Shown here in pieces: positions 24,405 to 33,205 of a DNA stretch of 42,326 nt. Under the pieces are notes generated by a model. That model saw only the letters and a program-made list of their open reading frames with translations, did not search any database and was not told where the DNA came from. Origin of the DNA: Candidatus Latescibacterota bacterium (GTDB taxonomy: Bacteria; Latescibacterota; UBA2968; UBA8231); assembly GCA_015660315.1 (NCBI GenBank), contig DQLG01000864.1, positions 1 through 42,326 on the forward strand, given 5' to 3'. Within the stretch, counting starts at the first letter, position 1; every line of letters begins with the position of its first letter. The translations under genes were made by a program, and so were the position numbers.

Positions 24405-25418
24405 ATGCCCAACACTCCTGCCATCCAGACCACCACCGTCGGCTCCTATCCCGTACCTGAATGGCTGCAAGCTCTGCCTTCTGAACAGGGCGTTATCGAC
24501 GCCACCCGCGTCGTCTTCGACACGCAGCGCCAGGCCGGTATCGACTTACCCACCGACGGCGAACTCTACCGTTTCGACACCAACCACCCCGACACCAATG
24601 GTATGATCGAATACTTCGTCCGGCCGATGGGCGGGACCCGCGCCGATTTCGGCCGCAGCGAGACCGAGGAGTTCGCCGCCAAGCAGAGCATGGGTTTCCG
24701 TGCCAAACCCGCTGCAGTGGTCGACAGCGAGCTTTCTGAGGGTAGCCTCGACCTACTCTCTGACTGCGCCCGCGCCGGTGCCGTCGCCGGCGGTCCGTTC
24801 AAGTTCACGCTGACCAGCCCTTATATGCTGGCTCGCACCCTACTCGACCACCATTACGGCGATTTCGAGGCGCTATTGATGGGTGTCGCCCAGGTCCTCG
24901 CCGAGCAAGTGCGCGGCCTGCCCTGCGACTGCCTCCAGATAGACGAGGCCAATATCCCCGGCAACCCCGCCGACGGCCCCCTCGCCGCCCGCGCGATCAA
25001 CGCCGTGCTCGACCAAGCCGACGAGGGCACCAAGACCGCCGTGCACTTCTGCTTCGGCAACTACGGCGGCCAAACCATCCAGCAGGGCGAGTGGAAAGCG
25101 CTATTGGCTTTTCTCAATGAATTACACACCGATCATTTGGTATTGGAATTGGCGCACCGCCCGGTAAGCGACCTCGACGTGCTAAAAGAAATAGACCCGC
25201 GCATCGGCATCGGCATCGGCGTCGTCGACATCAAGGTCAACCACATCGAAACCCCCGAAGAGATCGCCCGCTCTATCGCAGCCGCAGTCAACGCCGCCGG
25301 TCCCGATCGCATCCAGTATATCCATCCCGACTGCGGTTTCTGGATGCTCAAACGCTCGATCGCCGACCGCAAGATCGAGGCGTTAGCCAAGGGGCGGGAT
25401 CTGTACTTGGGGCTTTAG
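24405..25418 (+). CDS. Short MetE-like, cobalamin-independent methionine synthase C-terminal domain protein
   Basis: 337 residues, corresponding only to the catalytic barrel of MetE; full MetE is about 750 residues with an additional N-terminal domain. The start has GAGGAAA before the ATG. Visible features are TTVGSYPVP at the N-terminus, QIDEANIPGNP (substrate-binding acidic residues), the zinc ligands in VHFCFGNYGG (His-x-Cys) and the last ligand in YIHPDCGFWML (Cys). It probably transfers a methyl group to a thiol such as homocysteine, or acts on a related substrate, using zinc and no corrinoid. Short MetE forms are known to use donors other than folate polyglutamates, so the donor is uncertain. 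A strong terminator follows, so it is probably a single-gene transcript. Confidence 0.88.
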   Translation: MPNTPAIQTTTVGSYPVPEWLQALPSEQGVIDATRVVFDTQRQAGIDLPTDGELYRFDTNHPDTNGMIEYFVRPMGGTRADFGRSETEEFAAKQSMGFRAKPAAVVDSELSEGSLDLLSDCARAGAVAGGPFKFTLTSPYMLARTLLDHHYGDFEALLMGVAQVLAEQVRGLPCDCLQIDEANIPGNPADGPLAARAINAVLDQADEGTKTAVHFCFGNYGGQTIQQGEWKALLAFLNELHTDHLVLELAHRPVSDLDVLKEIDPRIGIGIGVVDIKVNHIETPEEIARSIAAAVNAAGPDRIQYIHPDCGFWMLKRSIADRKIEALAKGRDLYLGL

Positions 25419-25432
25419 ATCCTACAAATAAG

Positions 25433-25473
25433 AAAAAACGTGCCACCAACTTTTCAGCCGGTGGCACGTTTTT
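25433..25473. terminator. Bidirectional rho-independent terminator between MetE-like gene and hemB
   Basis: A 10-bp stem ACGTGCCACC (25438-25447) with GGTGGCACGT (25460-25469) and a 12-base loop is flanked by five more A on the left and T on the right. It can end both converging transcripts. Confidence 0.92.
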
Positions 25474-25513
25474 CTTTCTGTGTCAAAAAATTTCTCATCC
25501 ATCCAAATTGCAG

Positions 25514-26500
25514 CTAATTCCTTGGCCTCGTTTTCATCAATATCCCCGCCACCTCTTTGGCAAAATACGTCAAAATCATATCCGCTCCCGCCCGCTTAAT
25601 AGAAGTCAACATCTCCATAATCGCCTTCTCTCGATCGACCCACCCCCGCTCCGCCGCCGCCGTAATCATGCCAAATTCTCCCGAGACATTATACGCGGCG
25701 ATCGGCACATCAAAAGCCGCGCGCGCCGCCGCGATCACATCCAAGTAGGCCAACGCCGGTTTGACCATCACCACGTCAGCGCCTTGCTCGATATCGAGCG
25801 CGATCTCCACCAGCGCCTCGCGACCATTGGCGGGGTCCATCTGATAGGTCTTCTTGTCGCCCTTCTTCGGCGCCGAGTCTAACGCGCCGCGAAACGGCCC
25901 GTAAAAACACGAGGCATACTTAGCCGAATAGGCCAAAATGCCGACATTGGTATGCCCCTCTGCGTCCAGCGCCTGGCGAATACCGCCCACTCGACCGTCC
26001 ATCATATCCGATGGCGCCACCCAATCGACCCCGGCTTCGGCGTGCGACAGCGCCATCTTGCATAAAACCTCTACCGTTTCGTCGTTTATAATCTCATCAT
26101 CGACGACCAATCCGTCGTGGCCGTGGTTAGTATAAGGATCGAGCGCGATATCGGTTTGCACGCAAAGCTCGGGCACCTGCGCCTTAATGCCGCGCACTGC
26201 CCGCTGGATCAGCCCCTCCGGATCGTAGGATTTACTCGCCATATCGTCTTTCTCGGTCGAATAACCGAAGAGATTAACCGCCGGGATACCCAAATCCCTG
26301 AGCTCCTGGCATTCGGCCACCAGTTCATCGACGCTAAAACGAAATTGCCCGGGCATTGAGTCGATCGGCTCGCGCGTCTTTTGGCCTTCGGTAACAAACA
26401 TCGGATAGATCAGGTCATCGACGCGCACGCTCGTCTCGCGCACCAGGCTGCGCATAGCTTCCGAGCGGCGCAGACGCCGGGGTCTTTTAGTCAGGTCCAT
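25514..26500 (-). CDS. hemB: Delta-aminolevulinic acid dehydratase (porphobilinogen synthase)
   Basis: Condenses two 5-aminolevulinate molecules into porphobilinogen, the common step to haem, sirohaem and B12 rings, in the cytoplasm. 328 residues, the normal length. Visible family motifs are [30 protein letters not shown]-type metal-site residues, [14 protein letters not shown] and [12 protein letters not shown], which carry the two active-site lysines, and [10 protein letters not shown]. The metal site reads [10 protein letters not shown] without the three cysteines of zinc-dependent enzymes, which points to the magnesium-type HemB. Start at 26500: CTGGAGA lies eight bases before it, whereas the longer frame to 26548 has no ribosome site. 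It is convergent with the MetE-like gene and shares its terminator. Confidence 0.96.
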   Translation of the reverse strand: MDLTKRPRRLRRSEAMRSLVRETSVRVDDLIYPMFVTEGQKTREPIDSMPGQFRFSVDELVAECQELRDLGIPAVNLFGYSTEKDDMASKSYDPEGLIQRAVRGIKAQVPELCVQTDIALDPYTNHGHDGLVVDDEIINDETVEVLCKMALSHAEAGVDWVAPSDMMDGRVGGIRQALDAEGHTNVGILAYSAKYASCFYGPFRGALDSAPKKGDKKTYQMDPANGREALVEIALDIEQGADVVMVKPALAYLDVIAAARAAFDVPIAAYNVSGEFGMITAAAERGWVDREKAIMEMLTSIKRAGADMILTYFAKEVAGILMKTRPRN

Positions 26501-26597
26501 GAGTATCTCCAGTTGGATTTTATGACGCAGGCAATGTAAATACTTCACTGAGGCACAGCAACGCCGCAGCTGATTTCAGGCCATACGGAGGTAGGCC

Positions 26598-27010
26598 ATG
26601 TACCGCATCATATGCCTGTATGCAGCGTTGCTCGTATCGGCCTGCAGGAGCAAAAAAGAGCCCATCTTCCGCCCGAGTGCCCCGGCCGCAACCGACAAAA
26701 GCGCCGACTTCTCGCTGCTGACCTTCCGCGACGCAGCAACCGACAGCGTCTGGAATTTGCGCGGCGAAGCCGTCTTGGACATCAATTTTGACGACGAGGG
26801 TAGCGACTTCGGCAATACCGGCGGCCCCCATAACAACATGGTCATGTACGACCGCTACCATCCCAAAGACATGGTGCTCGGGCTGCTAGGCGAAGACACG
26901 GCCACGGTCAACGCGAGATCGTCGTCGTCTTTCAGGCAGACGTGCGCACGGCGCTGGCCTTCGACCGCCGGGTCGGCGAGCGCACGCTGAGTTTTGAACT
27001 GATCGAATAG
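26598..27010 (+). pseudogene. DUF3179-type lipoprotein, truncated and frameshifted
   Basis: The frame from ATG 26598 has a lipoprotein signal (YRIICLYAALLVSAC) and then TDKSADFSLLTFRDAATDSVWNLRGEAV, which resembles the D..TGS.WN..GEA motif of DUF3179 proteins. Near 26915 the reading frame shifts. The neighbouring frame ends with VVVFQADVRTALAFDRRVGERTLSFELIE to a stop at 27008-27010, which matches another part of the DUF3179 domain (TALAF.R.V..RTL.FE). The two pieces appear out of the usual order and the rest of the domain (over 200 residues) is gone. I treat it as dead; the family assignment is moderate. Confidence 0.55.
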
Positions 27011-27098
27011 AGCGTACGTAGTTTTAAAAGGCTTTGGCGCCAGATCACCTTCGCCATTATTATTGTTTAACTATCCACTACTTAATGCAAAGCGATCT

Positions 27099-28841
27099 AT
27101 GATAGCCAAAAGCCTAGCCGCATTTCTTTTTCTCGTCCTGCCGCTGCAAGCCAAAACCTCGATAGAAACCGCCTACGAATCCGGCGAACTCGACCTCGCA
27201 ACGGCCTTAATCTATCAAGTCCAGAGCCTGCGCGCCCCCGACGCCCTACCCACCGCCTATCGCCAAACGCATACTCGCGCCCTGTGCGGCACCCCACAAC
27301 TGGTGCAAGCCGTAAACGCCATAGCGCAGCTCGGCGTAGACGACCAACGACGGCTCAGCAAACTCGTGCAACGCCGCCCCAACAAACAGCAGGAAACGCT
27401 CTCGCCCTCCGGCTGTTTCTTGCTGCACTACGACACTGAAGGCTCCGAAGCCGTGCCGACCGAGGACCTCGACGGCAACGGCGTCTCCGACTATATCGAC
27501 CTGGCCGCCGTGATCCTCGACAGCACCTGGATCCTCGAGATCGACGAATTGGGTTATAACGCACCCCCTTCCGACAATGGCCTCAGTGGCGACGAATACG
27601 ACGTCTACTTTAGCGACCTTGGACGCGGCGCCGCCTACGGCTTCACCTATCCCGAAGAAAGCGGCAACACCACTTATAGCTATCTCGAACTCGACAACGA
27701 CTACACCAACCCGATTTACCAACAGACCAAGGGCAATGACGCGCTGCGCGTGACCATCGCGCACGAGTTCCACCATGCGATACAATTCGGCTACTACCAG
27801 GGCAATGACGGCATCTGGTGGCAGGAATCGACCTCGACCTGGATGGAGGACGTCGCCTACCCGCACGTCGACGACTATCTGCAATATCTGCCTAGCTTCC
27901 TCGATGTCCCGCACCGCGCCCTCAACTCCGGCAGTCGCCTCGGCGGTTTTCACATCTACGGCACCTCGATCTTCTCGCACTTCCTCGACCAGCGCTATGG
28001 CCGCGAGGTCAACCTGCAGATCTGGCAAGAGTTGGCCCGGCGCAGCAGCGCGCGCCTTGAACACTTCGACCAGGCCATCCGCCAGGTCGAGCCCGGCGGT
28101 TTGGGCGTAGCCATTGGCCAATTTGGCATCTGGAACTATTTCACCGGCCCCCGTTATCAAGAGGGCTTCTACGCCGAAGGCTTCAAATACTCGACCGTGC
28201 CGACTCGCGACATCACGCTCAGCGAAAACCTCGCCGTGCGCGACTCCAGCGACCTCGACGCCACCGGCAGCGATTACTTGCGCCTCGAACCGCAACTGCG
28301 CTCCGGCGGTGTCACCATAACCTTTGACGCCCGCCGCGGCGACTTCAGCCGCAGCCTGCTGCTCATCGGCCCCGACAGCGTCGAGGTCCGCCCGGTTCAA
28401 GACCCGACCGTCCGCGTCGTCGGCTGGGACCAATACGACGAGGTCGTGCTCGTCATCTCCTCCGCCGAAAACTCGGGCTTCGCCTACGATTACTTATATG
28501 AAGTGGAATTCGATCCAGATTTAACCGACGCACCCCCGGCGGTCGCCACCGCGTTGCGCCCCAACTATCCCAACCCCTTCCATCCCAACGAACACCAACA
28601 GACCCGGCTAGTCTTCGACCTCGTTTCGCCAAGCGCCGAGACCCGCCTCTCCATCTTCTCGACCACCGGGGATTTGGTCTGGCAACAAGACCTCGGCACT
28701 CGCGCCGCGCGCGAAGGCCACGCCGCCACCTGGGATGGTCGCAACCTCTCGGGCAAGCTCGTCGGCACCGGTGTCTACCATCTGCTGCTCGAAACCGACG
28801 GGCGGCGGACTACTCGTTCTTTGGCTGTTGTCCGCGACTAA
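27099..28841 (+). CDS. Secreted HExxH zinc metalloprotease (MXAN_6640-like) with FlgD/type IX-like C-terminal module
   Basis: 580 residues with a signal peptide (MIAKSLAAFLFLVLPLQA). It has a zinc-protease core with VTIAHEFHHAIQFGYY (His222, Glu223, His226) and, about 20 residues on, the WWQESTSTWMED segment whose Glu is the likely third ligand, as in the MXAN_6640-type putative metalloproteases. Upstream, DLDGNGVSDYIDL is a Ca-binding-like DxDxNG motif. Residues about 390-480 are a beta-sandwich, and the last 95 residues are the sorting module (NYPNPFHPNEHQQTRLVF, then TWDGRNLSG, then GTGVYHLLL). The start at 27099 opens the signal peptide; an in-frame TTG at 27063 is less likely. The 3' end overlaps the convergent haemoglobin gene by 32 bases. 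Confidence 0.85.
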   Translation: MIAKSLAAFLFLVLPLQAKTSIETAYESGELDLATALIYQVQSLRAPDALPTAYRQTHTRALCGTPQLVQAVNAIAQLGVDDQRRLSKLVQRRPNKQQETLSPSGCFLLHYDTEGSEAVPTEDLDGNGVSDYIDLAAVILDSTWILEIDELGYNAPPSDNGLSGDEYDVYFSDLGRGAAYGFTYPEESGNTTYSYLELDNDYTNPIYQQTKGNDALRVTIAHEFHHAIQFGYYQGNDGIWWQESTSTWMEDVAYPHVDDYLQYLPSFLDVPHRALNSGSRLGGFHIYGTSIFSHFLDQRYGREVNLQIWQELARRSSARLEHFDQAIRQVEPGGLGVAIGQFGIWNYFTGPRYQEGFYAEGFKYSTVPTRDITLSENLAVRDSSDLDATGSDYLRLEPQLRSGGVTITFDARRGDFSRSLLLIGPDSVEVRPVQDPTVRVVGWDQYDEVVLVISSAENSGFAYDYLYEVEFDPDLTDAPPAVATALRPNYPNPFHPNEHQQTRLVFDLVSPSAETRLSIFSTTGDLVWQQDLGTRAAREGHAATWDGRNLSGKLVGTGVYHLLLETDGRRTTRSLAVVRD

Positions 28842-29250
28842 GTAGGTCAGTGGGTGAGGCTGCGGGGCTGAAGATCAATCCCGTCGCCGGACCGCCTAGG
28901 ACCACTGATTCTAATACGCTGCGCATCCTGTTCGCTCGCTCGTAGATCAAAGCTGCGGTCTCCGCATCGAATAACTCACCTAGCGTCTTGGCAAATAGCG
29001 TTAGCCATCGGTCGAAATGTTCGGCGCCGACCATCAGCCCCGCATGCGCCTGCTGTGGATTGCCGTGATAGCGGCCCGACGCATTTAGCACCCCGGACCA
29101 AAAGTCGCACATGCGATCCAAATGCGGCGCCCATTGCCCCTGAAAGCGATGCTCAAAAATGTGCCCGAGCAAATCGTCTTGCCGCACAGTGGTATAAAAT
29201 GTCGTCACCATCCGCCTAATTTCTTCGTCGCCGATCTGCACCTGTTTCAT
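28810..29250 (-). CDS. Truncated haemoglobin, group III-like
   Basis: 146 residues. The group-3 pattern is visible: an N-terminal helix starting near residue 8 (EEIRRMVTTFYTTVRQDDLL), then FQGQWAPHLDRMCDFWSGVL, RYHGNPQQAHAGL, and HFDRWLTLFAKTL, which together carry the haem contacts. Such cytoplasmic globins bind O2 or NO and are linked to nitrosative or oxidative stress. A Pro/Ser-rich tail of about 25 residues is longer than usual. The ATG overlaps the stop of an NsrR-like remnant by ATGA on the same strand, so this was once, and may still be, an operon with its regulator. The 3' end overlaps the convergent metalloprotease gene by 32 bases. Confidence 0.88.
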   Translation of the reverse strand: MKQVQIGDEEIRRMVTTFYTTVRQDDLLGHIFEHRFQGQWAPHLDRMCDFWSGVLNASGRYHGNPQQAHAGLMVGAEHFDRWLTLFAKTLGELFDAETAALIYERANRMRSVLESVVLGGPATGLIFSPAASPTDLLSRGQQPKNE

Positions 29251-29453
29251 GCCGCCGCTCCTATTGCCAATAAGCCATCGCGCTTTGTCGCGATCAAATC
29301 TTCAACGCTATAGCGATCCAACTCCGCCAAAAATGCCGCCTTCGCCCCGTCAAGCGCCGTGCTCAACAAACATCCCGGTACCAATGGGCAGCTATTCTTT
29401 TCCGGCGCGAAACACTCCGCCATATCGAAATTGGGCTCTAACTGCAGTCCCAT
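29247..29453 (-). pseudogene. C-terminal half of an Rrf2/NsrR-type iron-sulfur regulator
   Basis: 68 residues matching only the effector half of Rrf2 regulators: LEPNFDMAECF, then CPLVPGCLLSTALDGAKAAFLAELDRYSVEDLI. The three cysteines (Cys-x7-Cys-x5-Cys) lie where NsrR holds its [2Fe-2S] cluster. The N-terminal winged-helix DNA-binding domain is missing. A TGA lies just upstream in frame, and another frame retains a short remnant (about 29460-29490) before the next gene begins. Without the DNA-binding half it cannot act as a normal repressor. It overlaps the globin start by ATGA, as an NsrR-globin operon would. Confidence 0.75.
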
Positions 29454-29524
29454 TGATCACCAGGCTATCAAGATAACATCGGCAAGCTGGGGGATGCCCA
29501 TCGACGCTCAAAAGCCGCACCCGA

Positions 29525-31522
29525 TCAAGAAGGCCGTATCGCTTCTACCGTCACCTCACCCTCGTCCCAAACCACAATACCCGCGCCCATCTCAGCCAAC
29601 TCGACGACATCACCAGGCACTTGCAACCTGAGCGAGGTCATCTCCGGCCCACTGTAGGCGGCAATATACCTTTTGCCCCCCGGACAAGCGCAAAGCCATA
29701 TCGGTCCCTTGTCGCAGGTGAGCGTCGCACCGCCGATGGCGACTTGCCCAGAAGCGCTCTGCCGAGCATAGGGCGACTCGTGCATCGGCCAGCTTAACGG
29801 GCCGTCCTGGGTCCAGCGCCGCTTTAACGACCACTCGAACAGATCGACCTCGATGCCGAGCACGCGGTCGTCGCGCACGTATTCTACACGCAATGCGCGC
29901 TCGCCGCCCGCGACATAGGTGGCCGGCGGAACCGCCTCGTCAACGAGCGTGCCGCTCGCTACCTTAGCGGCAAAATCGGCAGCGCTGGCATGGTCGGTAC
30001 GCTCGGCCAATTCGCAGTAGAAACCGCAGCGCGGCTGCCCCTGATAAAAAGAGCCGGGTTTGGCCATTTCCCAGAAGGTTTTCGCCGGTCCCGTATAATT
30101 GTACATCTCCAAGGCCAGATGACCGTCCAGTTCGACCAGGCGAATGGGAGCGCCGCCACCCAGGTCCGTCAGTTCCAATGGCAAGACCGCCGTCCACAAA
30201 CCACCGCTACCGACGACGACCACCTCGCCCCGAGACACCTCAGCCGGCAGCACGTCTACTTTATGTTGGCCGATCCATATCTCATCGACCTGCTCAATCT
30301 CGGCCCACACCATTACGGCCTTAGCGCTCGTGCGCCGCGTCCAGGCGTCGAGACCACGCGGTGCGTAGAGGCCAATGGCGCGCCCCCGCTCGTGCACGCC
30401 ATAGAAGTGCCCTTCTTCGGGAACGACCTGGCCCGGCTCGCGCGACGGCGTCGTCTGGAAACTGAGCCACTGATCGTCGAGTATATAGCGCGAAAAGAGC
30501 ACACCACTGCGCGCGCTGTCCGGGCGTCGATACTGCGCGTGGAATACACAGGACTGCAAGGCAATGAAAATTACTTCCTGGGTCTTCAGCTCGCAGGAAG
30601 CCACGCCCAAACTGAAAGAGGGGCTGTGATAGGTGCTCAGTGCCACCGGCTCTTCGCCGTGGGCCGTTTCGTCTATTTGCTCCGGCACGTCAGGGCGCTG
30701 TAACAGGTCGCCGATCCAGGCGGGCAATTGTCCGTCGTCCAGCCACGCACGCACATTGTCAACATTAAAAGCATCGGCATTAAAAACGGCATGGCTATAG
30801 GCGCGACTGAAAGGACCTGCCCAATTGCCAGTACCGGGGTGTATGTGCAGCGCGGCGGAAAGGCCGAGGCGAGCGAGCATGGTGCGGGCGCGGATACGGG
30901 TATGTTCGTCCTCGGTCAATTCGACCAGGCGGCCCAGCACGCGCACGGCGACGGAGGCGTAGTTGGGACTATTGTATTCGGCAGGCAAGCCGTAGGTGTC
31001 GACGTGCGCCATCCAGCGCACCAGTTTTTCCCGACCACGTCGAGCTGTGGTCTCGTCGTTCAACAACTGGCCGCCGAGGCAAGAGTTAACGATATCCTTA
31101 ATTACGATGTTGGTATAAGTCGGGGCCACGTCAATGCGCGCGATTTCCTGCAAACCCAGTGCAATGGCGCGGCGCATGGCCGCAAGCAAGTCCGGGGGCA
31201 GTGCGTCCGGTGTTTTGCACAGCACGGGAATGCAATAAAAGAGCACGAACTGCACGGCGTTGAGATCTTCGACGACTTCGTCTTCCAACTCCCAGCGAAA
31301 ATTGCCGAGGTGTGGATCGGTCTCGCGCACTTCCTGGCAGGTGAGTACCGCACGGAAAATATCGGCGGCTTCGGCGATGCCGGCGGGTGTGCCGTTGGCC
31401 ATCAGCTCAGAGGCCAGTTGGACCGCGGGTATGGTAGCGTGAAAAACGCGCCCGTGCACCTGGTGGGCGGGCATATGTGCCTGGACGTCGTAGTTTTCGG
31501 GTAGAGCCAGCGGTGATGACAA
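29525..31522 (-). CDS. Uncharacterised 665-residue protein, toroid-plus-beta-sandwich architecture suspected
   Basis: No signal peptide or membrane segment, so probably cytoplasmic. The first about 300 residues are helical, with repeated hairpins of the type found in alpha/alpha-toroid enzymes (for example DLLAAMRRAIALGLQEIARIDV and YASVAVRVLGRLVELTEDEH). The remaining about 360 residues are beta-rich (for example HKVDVLPAEVSRGEVVVVGSGG). That layout is shared by heparinase-like polysaccharide lyases and some glycosidases, but I see none of their catalytic motifs with confidence. I do not assign a function. It starts at TTG 31522 behind AAGGA. The mandelate-racemase-family gene lies upstream on the same strand with a gap of 118 bases, so a shared carbohydrate pathway is possible. 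Confidence 0.75.
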   Translation of the reverse strand: MSSPLALPENYDVQAHMPAHQVHGRVFHATIPAVQLASELMANGTPAGIAEAADIFRAVLTCQEVRETDPHLGNFRWELEDEVVEDLNAVQFVLFYCIPVLCKTPDALPPDLLAAMRRAIALGLQEIARIDVAPTYTNIVIKDIVNSCLGGQLLNDETTARRGREKLVRWMAHVDTYGLPAEYNSPNYASVAVRVLGRLVELTEDEHTRIRARTMLARLGLSAALHIHPGTGNWAGPFSRAYSHAVFNADAFNVDNVRAWLDDGQLPAWIGDLLQRPDVPEQIDETAHGEEPVALSTYHSPSFSLGVASCELKTQEVIFIALQSCVFHAQYRRPDSARSGVLFSRYILDDQWLSFQTTPSREPGQVVPEEGHFYGVHERGRAIGLYAPRGLDAWTRRTSAKAVMVWAEIEQVDEIWIGQHKVDVLPAEVSRGEVVVVGSGGLWTAVLPLELTDLGGGAPIRLVELDGHLALEMYNYTGPAKTFWEMAKPGSFYQGQPRCGFYCELAERTDHASAADFAAKVASGTLVDEAVPPATYVAGGERALRVEYVRDDRVLGIEVDLFEWSLKRRWTQDGPLSWPMHESPYARQSASGQVAIGGATLTCDKGPIWLCACPGGKRYIAAYSGPEMTSLRLQVPGDVVELAEMGAGIVVWDEGEVTVEAIRPS

Positions 31523-31640
31523 GGTGGATCCTTCTATGGATAGTGAACTGTGTATTTAGCTAAAAAGATGATGATTGTAACCATAAAAAACCTTTCCATG
31601 GATTTTATAAACTTATCACTCCACCACCTCCACTGCCCCT

Positions 31641-32765
31641 TCACGAAAAAAAGCCCAAATCCTCCTTCGCCGCCGCCTTCGCCACCCCCTCGTCCAGCGT
31701 CACTCCCAAACCAGGCTTCTCCCCCGTCGCAATATGCCCATCGACAATCAACGGCCCTTCTTTTACCAAATCCGACCAAAGCGCATTGTCCAAGTGATGA
31801 AACTCCAACGCGAGAAAATTGGGCACTGCCGCGCAGACATGCGTCATCGCAAAAGTGCCGATCGGCCCGCAGATATTGTGCGGCGCCAAAGGCATATAGT
31901 ACATATCCGCGAAATCCGCGATCCGCCGCCCCTCCAACAGCCCGCCCGCCTTGGCCATATCCGGCGAGACGATATCGGCCGCCTGCGACTGGATCAGTTC
32001 GCGAAAGCCAAAGCGCGTATAAAAGTTTTCCCCCGTGCAGATCGGCGTTTTGGTGCTGTTTTTGACCATCGCCATCGCCTCGACATTTTCCGCCGGAATC
32101 GGGTCCTCCAACCACAACAGACCCAAATCTTCGAACGCATGCGCGACTTTGAGAATGTCGACCGGCGCATAGGCCCAATGCGCATCAATGGCCAAATCCG
32201 TGTTCGAGTCCAAGGCCTCGCGCACCGCGGTGACCACCGCGACATAGTGCGCGATATCGTCGTTGCTGATACAGCGATTATACGCGTCGCGCCGCGAAGG
32301 CAGGGGATCTATGTCAAATTTGATCGCCGTAAAACCCCGCGCCTCGACCTCCTTGGCCTTTGCCGCATAAGCCGCCGGCGTCTCGTCCTTACCGGCATGG
32401 CAATCATTGTACACGCGAACTTTATCGCGAAAACGCCCGCCCAACAATTGCCAAATAGGCACCCCCACCGCCTGCCCGGCGATATCCCACAACGCCATCT
32501 CGATCCCGCTGATTGCGCTCATCACCGCCCCCTGATAATAGCCCGACGCCGACATGCCCTTCATCATATCGCGAAAACAGCGGTCGACATCGAGCGGGTT
32601 TTTCCCGATGAGTGTCTTGGTCAACCGCTCATCTACCGCAATCTGATGCACGCCCGCCCCATGATACGCCTCCCCAATCCCCACAATTCCATCATCCGTC
32701 TTCACCTTTACCAACACCCAAGGCATCGGCTGCAACAATACCGAACTAATTTCGACGATTTTCAT
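31641..32765 (-). CDS. Mandelate racemase / muconate lactonizing enzyme family (enolase superfamily), likely sugar-acid dehydratase
   Basis: 374 residues. The N-terminal capping domain (VLVKVKTDDGIVGIGEAYHGAG) precedes a barrel with the superfamily's metal ligands in DAHWAY (Asp), EDPIP (Glu) and CTGENFY (Glu). AIKFDID gives the KxD-type base, and APHNICGP gives the His-containing loop typical of the mandelate racemase subgroup. Members in this subgroup dehydrate aldonic or uronic acids or epimerise them by abstracting the alpha-proton. The particular substrate cannot be read. The ATG at 32765 follows a purine-rich GGGGGG site by a few bases; a GTG two codons earlier is possible. The uncharacterised 665-residue gene is next on the same strand. 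Confidence 0.9.
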   Translation of the reverse strand: MKIVEISSVLLQPMPWVLVKVKTDDGIVGIGEAYHGAGVHQIAVDERLTKTLIGKNPLDVDRCFRDMMKGMSASGYYQGAVMSAISGIEMALWDIAGQAVGVPIWQLLGGRFRDKVRVYNDCHAGKDETPAAYAAKAKEVEARGFTAIKFDIDPLPSRRDAYNRCISNDDIAHYVAVVTAVREALDSNTDLAIDAHWAYAPVDILKVAHAFEDLGLLWLEDPIPAENVEAMAMVKNSTKTPICTGENFYTRFGFRELIQSQAADIVSPDMAKAGGLLEGRRIADFADMYYMPLAPHNICGPIGTFAMTHVCAAVPNFLALEFHHLDNALWSDLVKEGPLIVDGHIATGEKPGLGVTLDEGVAKAAAKEDLGFFS

Positions 32766-32839
32766 AACCACCCCCCTTTATAAGGCAAAATAACCATTCC
32801 CCGAATCTATCCTAACTGCAGGCCATATTCCCTGATTCT

Positions 32840-33161
32840 ACTTAGCCGATGTCTGCCAGACGCGAAAATTCACACTGACGTCCAAAGACGAACTCGTCGT
32901 CGACGCGAGGTCCAGAGGCATCCACGTCGAAGACTGGGGCCACACTATATTCGCGTCCGCGCCAAAGTGCGGGTCGACACCGACGAAAACCGGACCAGAG
33001 AGATCGCGCGGGAGATCCGTATAGCAACGGACGGCGCAATCAAGGCGACGGGGCCACGCCGCGATTCCTAGTCGGTCTCCTACGATATCGTGGTGCCACA
33101 CAAAATGGACCTCGACCTAGTCGCCAATAACGGCGGTATCGCGGCGTACAGCGTCAAATGA
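32840..33161 (+). pseudogene. DUF4097 (putative adhesin) fragment, decayed
   Basis: Rightward frames give CQTRKFTLTSKDELVVDARSRG-type residues followed by IHVEDWG. After a frameshift near 32935 they give VRVRAKVRVDTDENRTREIA and EIRIATDGAIKATGPRR. A TAG at 33069-33071 follows, then SVSYDIVVPHKMDLDLVANNGGI to a TGA at 33159-33161. This is the repeat pattern of DUF4097 proteins (I.V.GWD...V.V.A, then VSYEI.VP...DL.L...NG.I). The C-terminal part and a start are missing. Confidence 0.65.
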
Positions 33162-33205
33162 CATTAAAAACGAGCAATGGCGGACTGCAAGTTCCGTGCA
33201 TCTGT

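Noticed and set aside
27246-28433. Long leftward open frame (395 codons) opposite the metalloprotease
   Set aside because: Antisense shadow: the opposite strand carries a signal peptide, HExxH site and sorting module, while this frame is Val/Ala/Glu-rich without domains.
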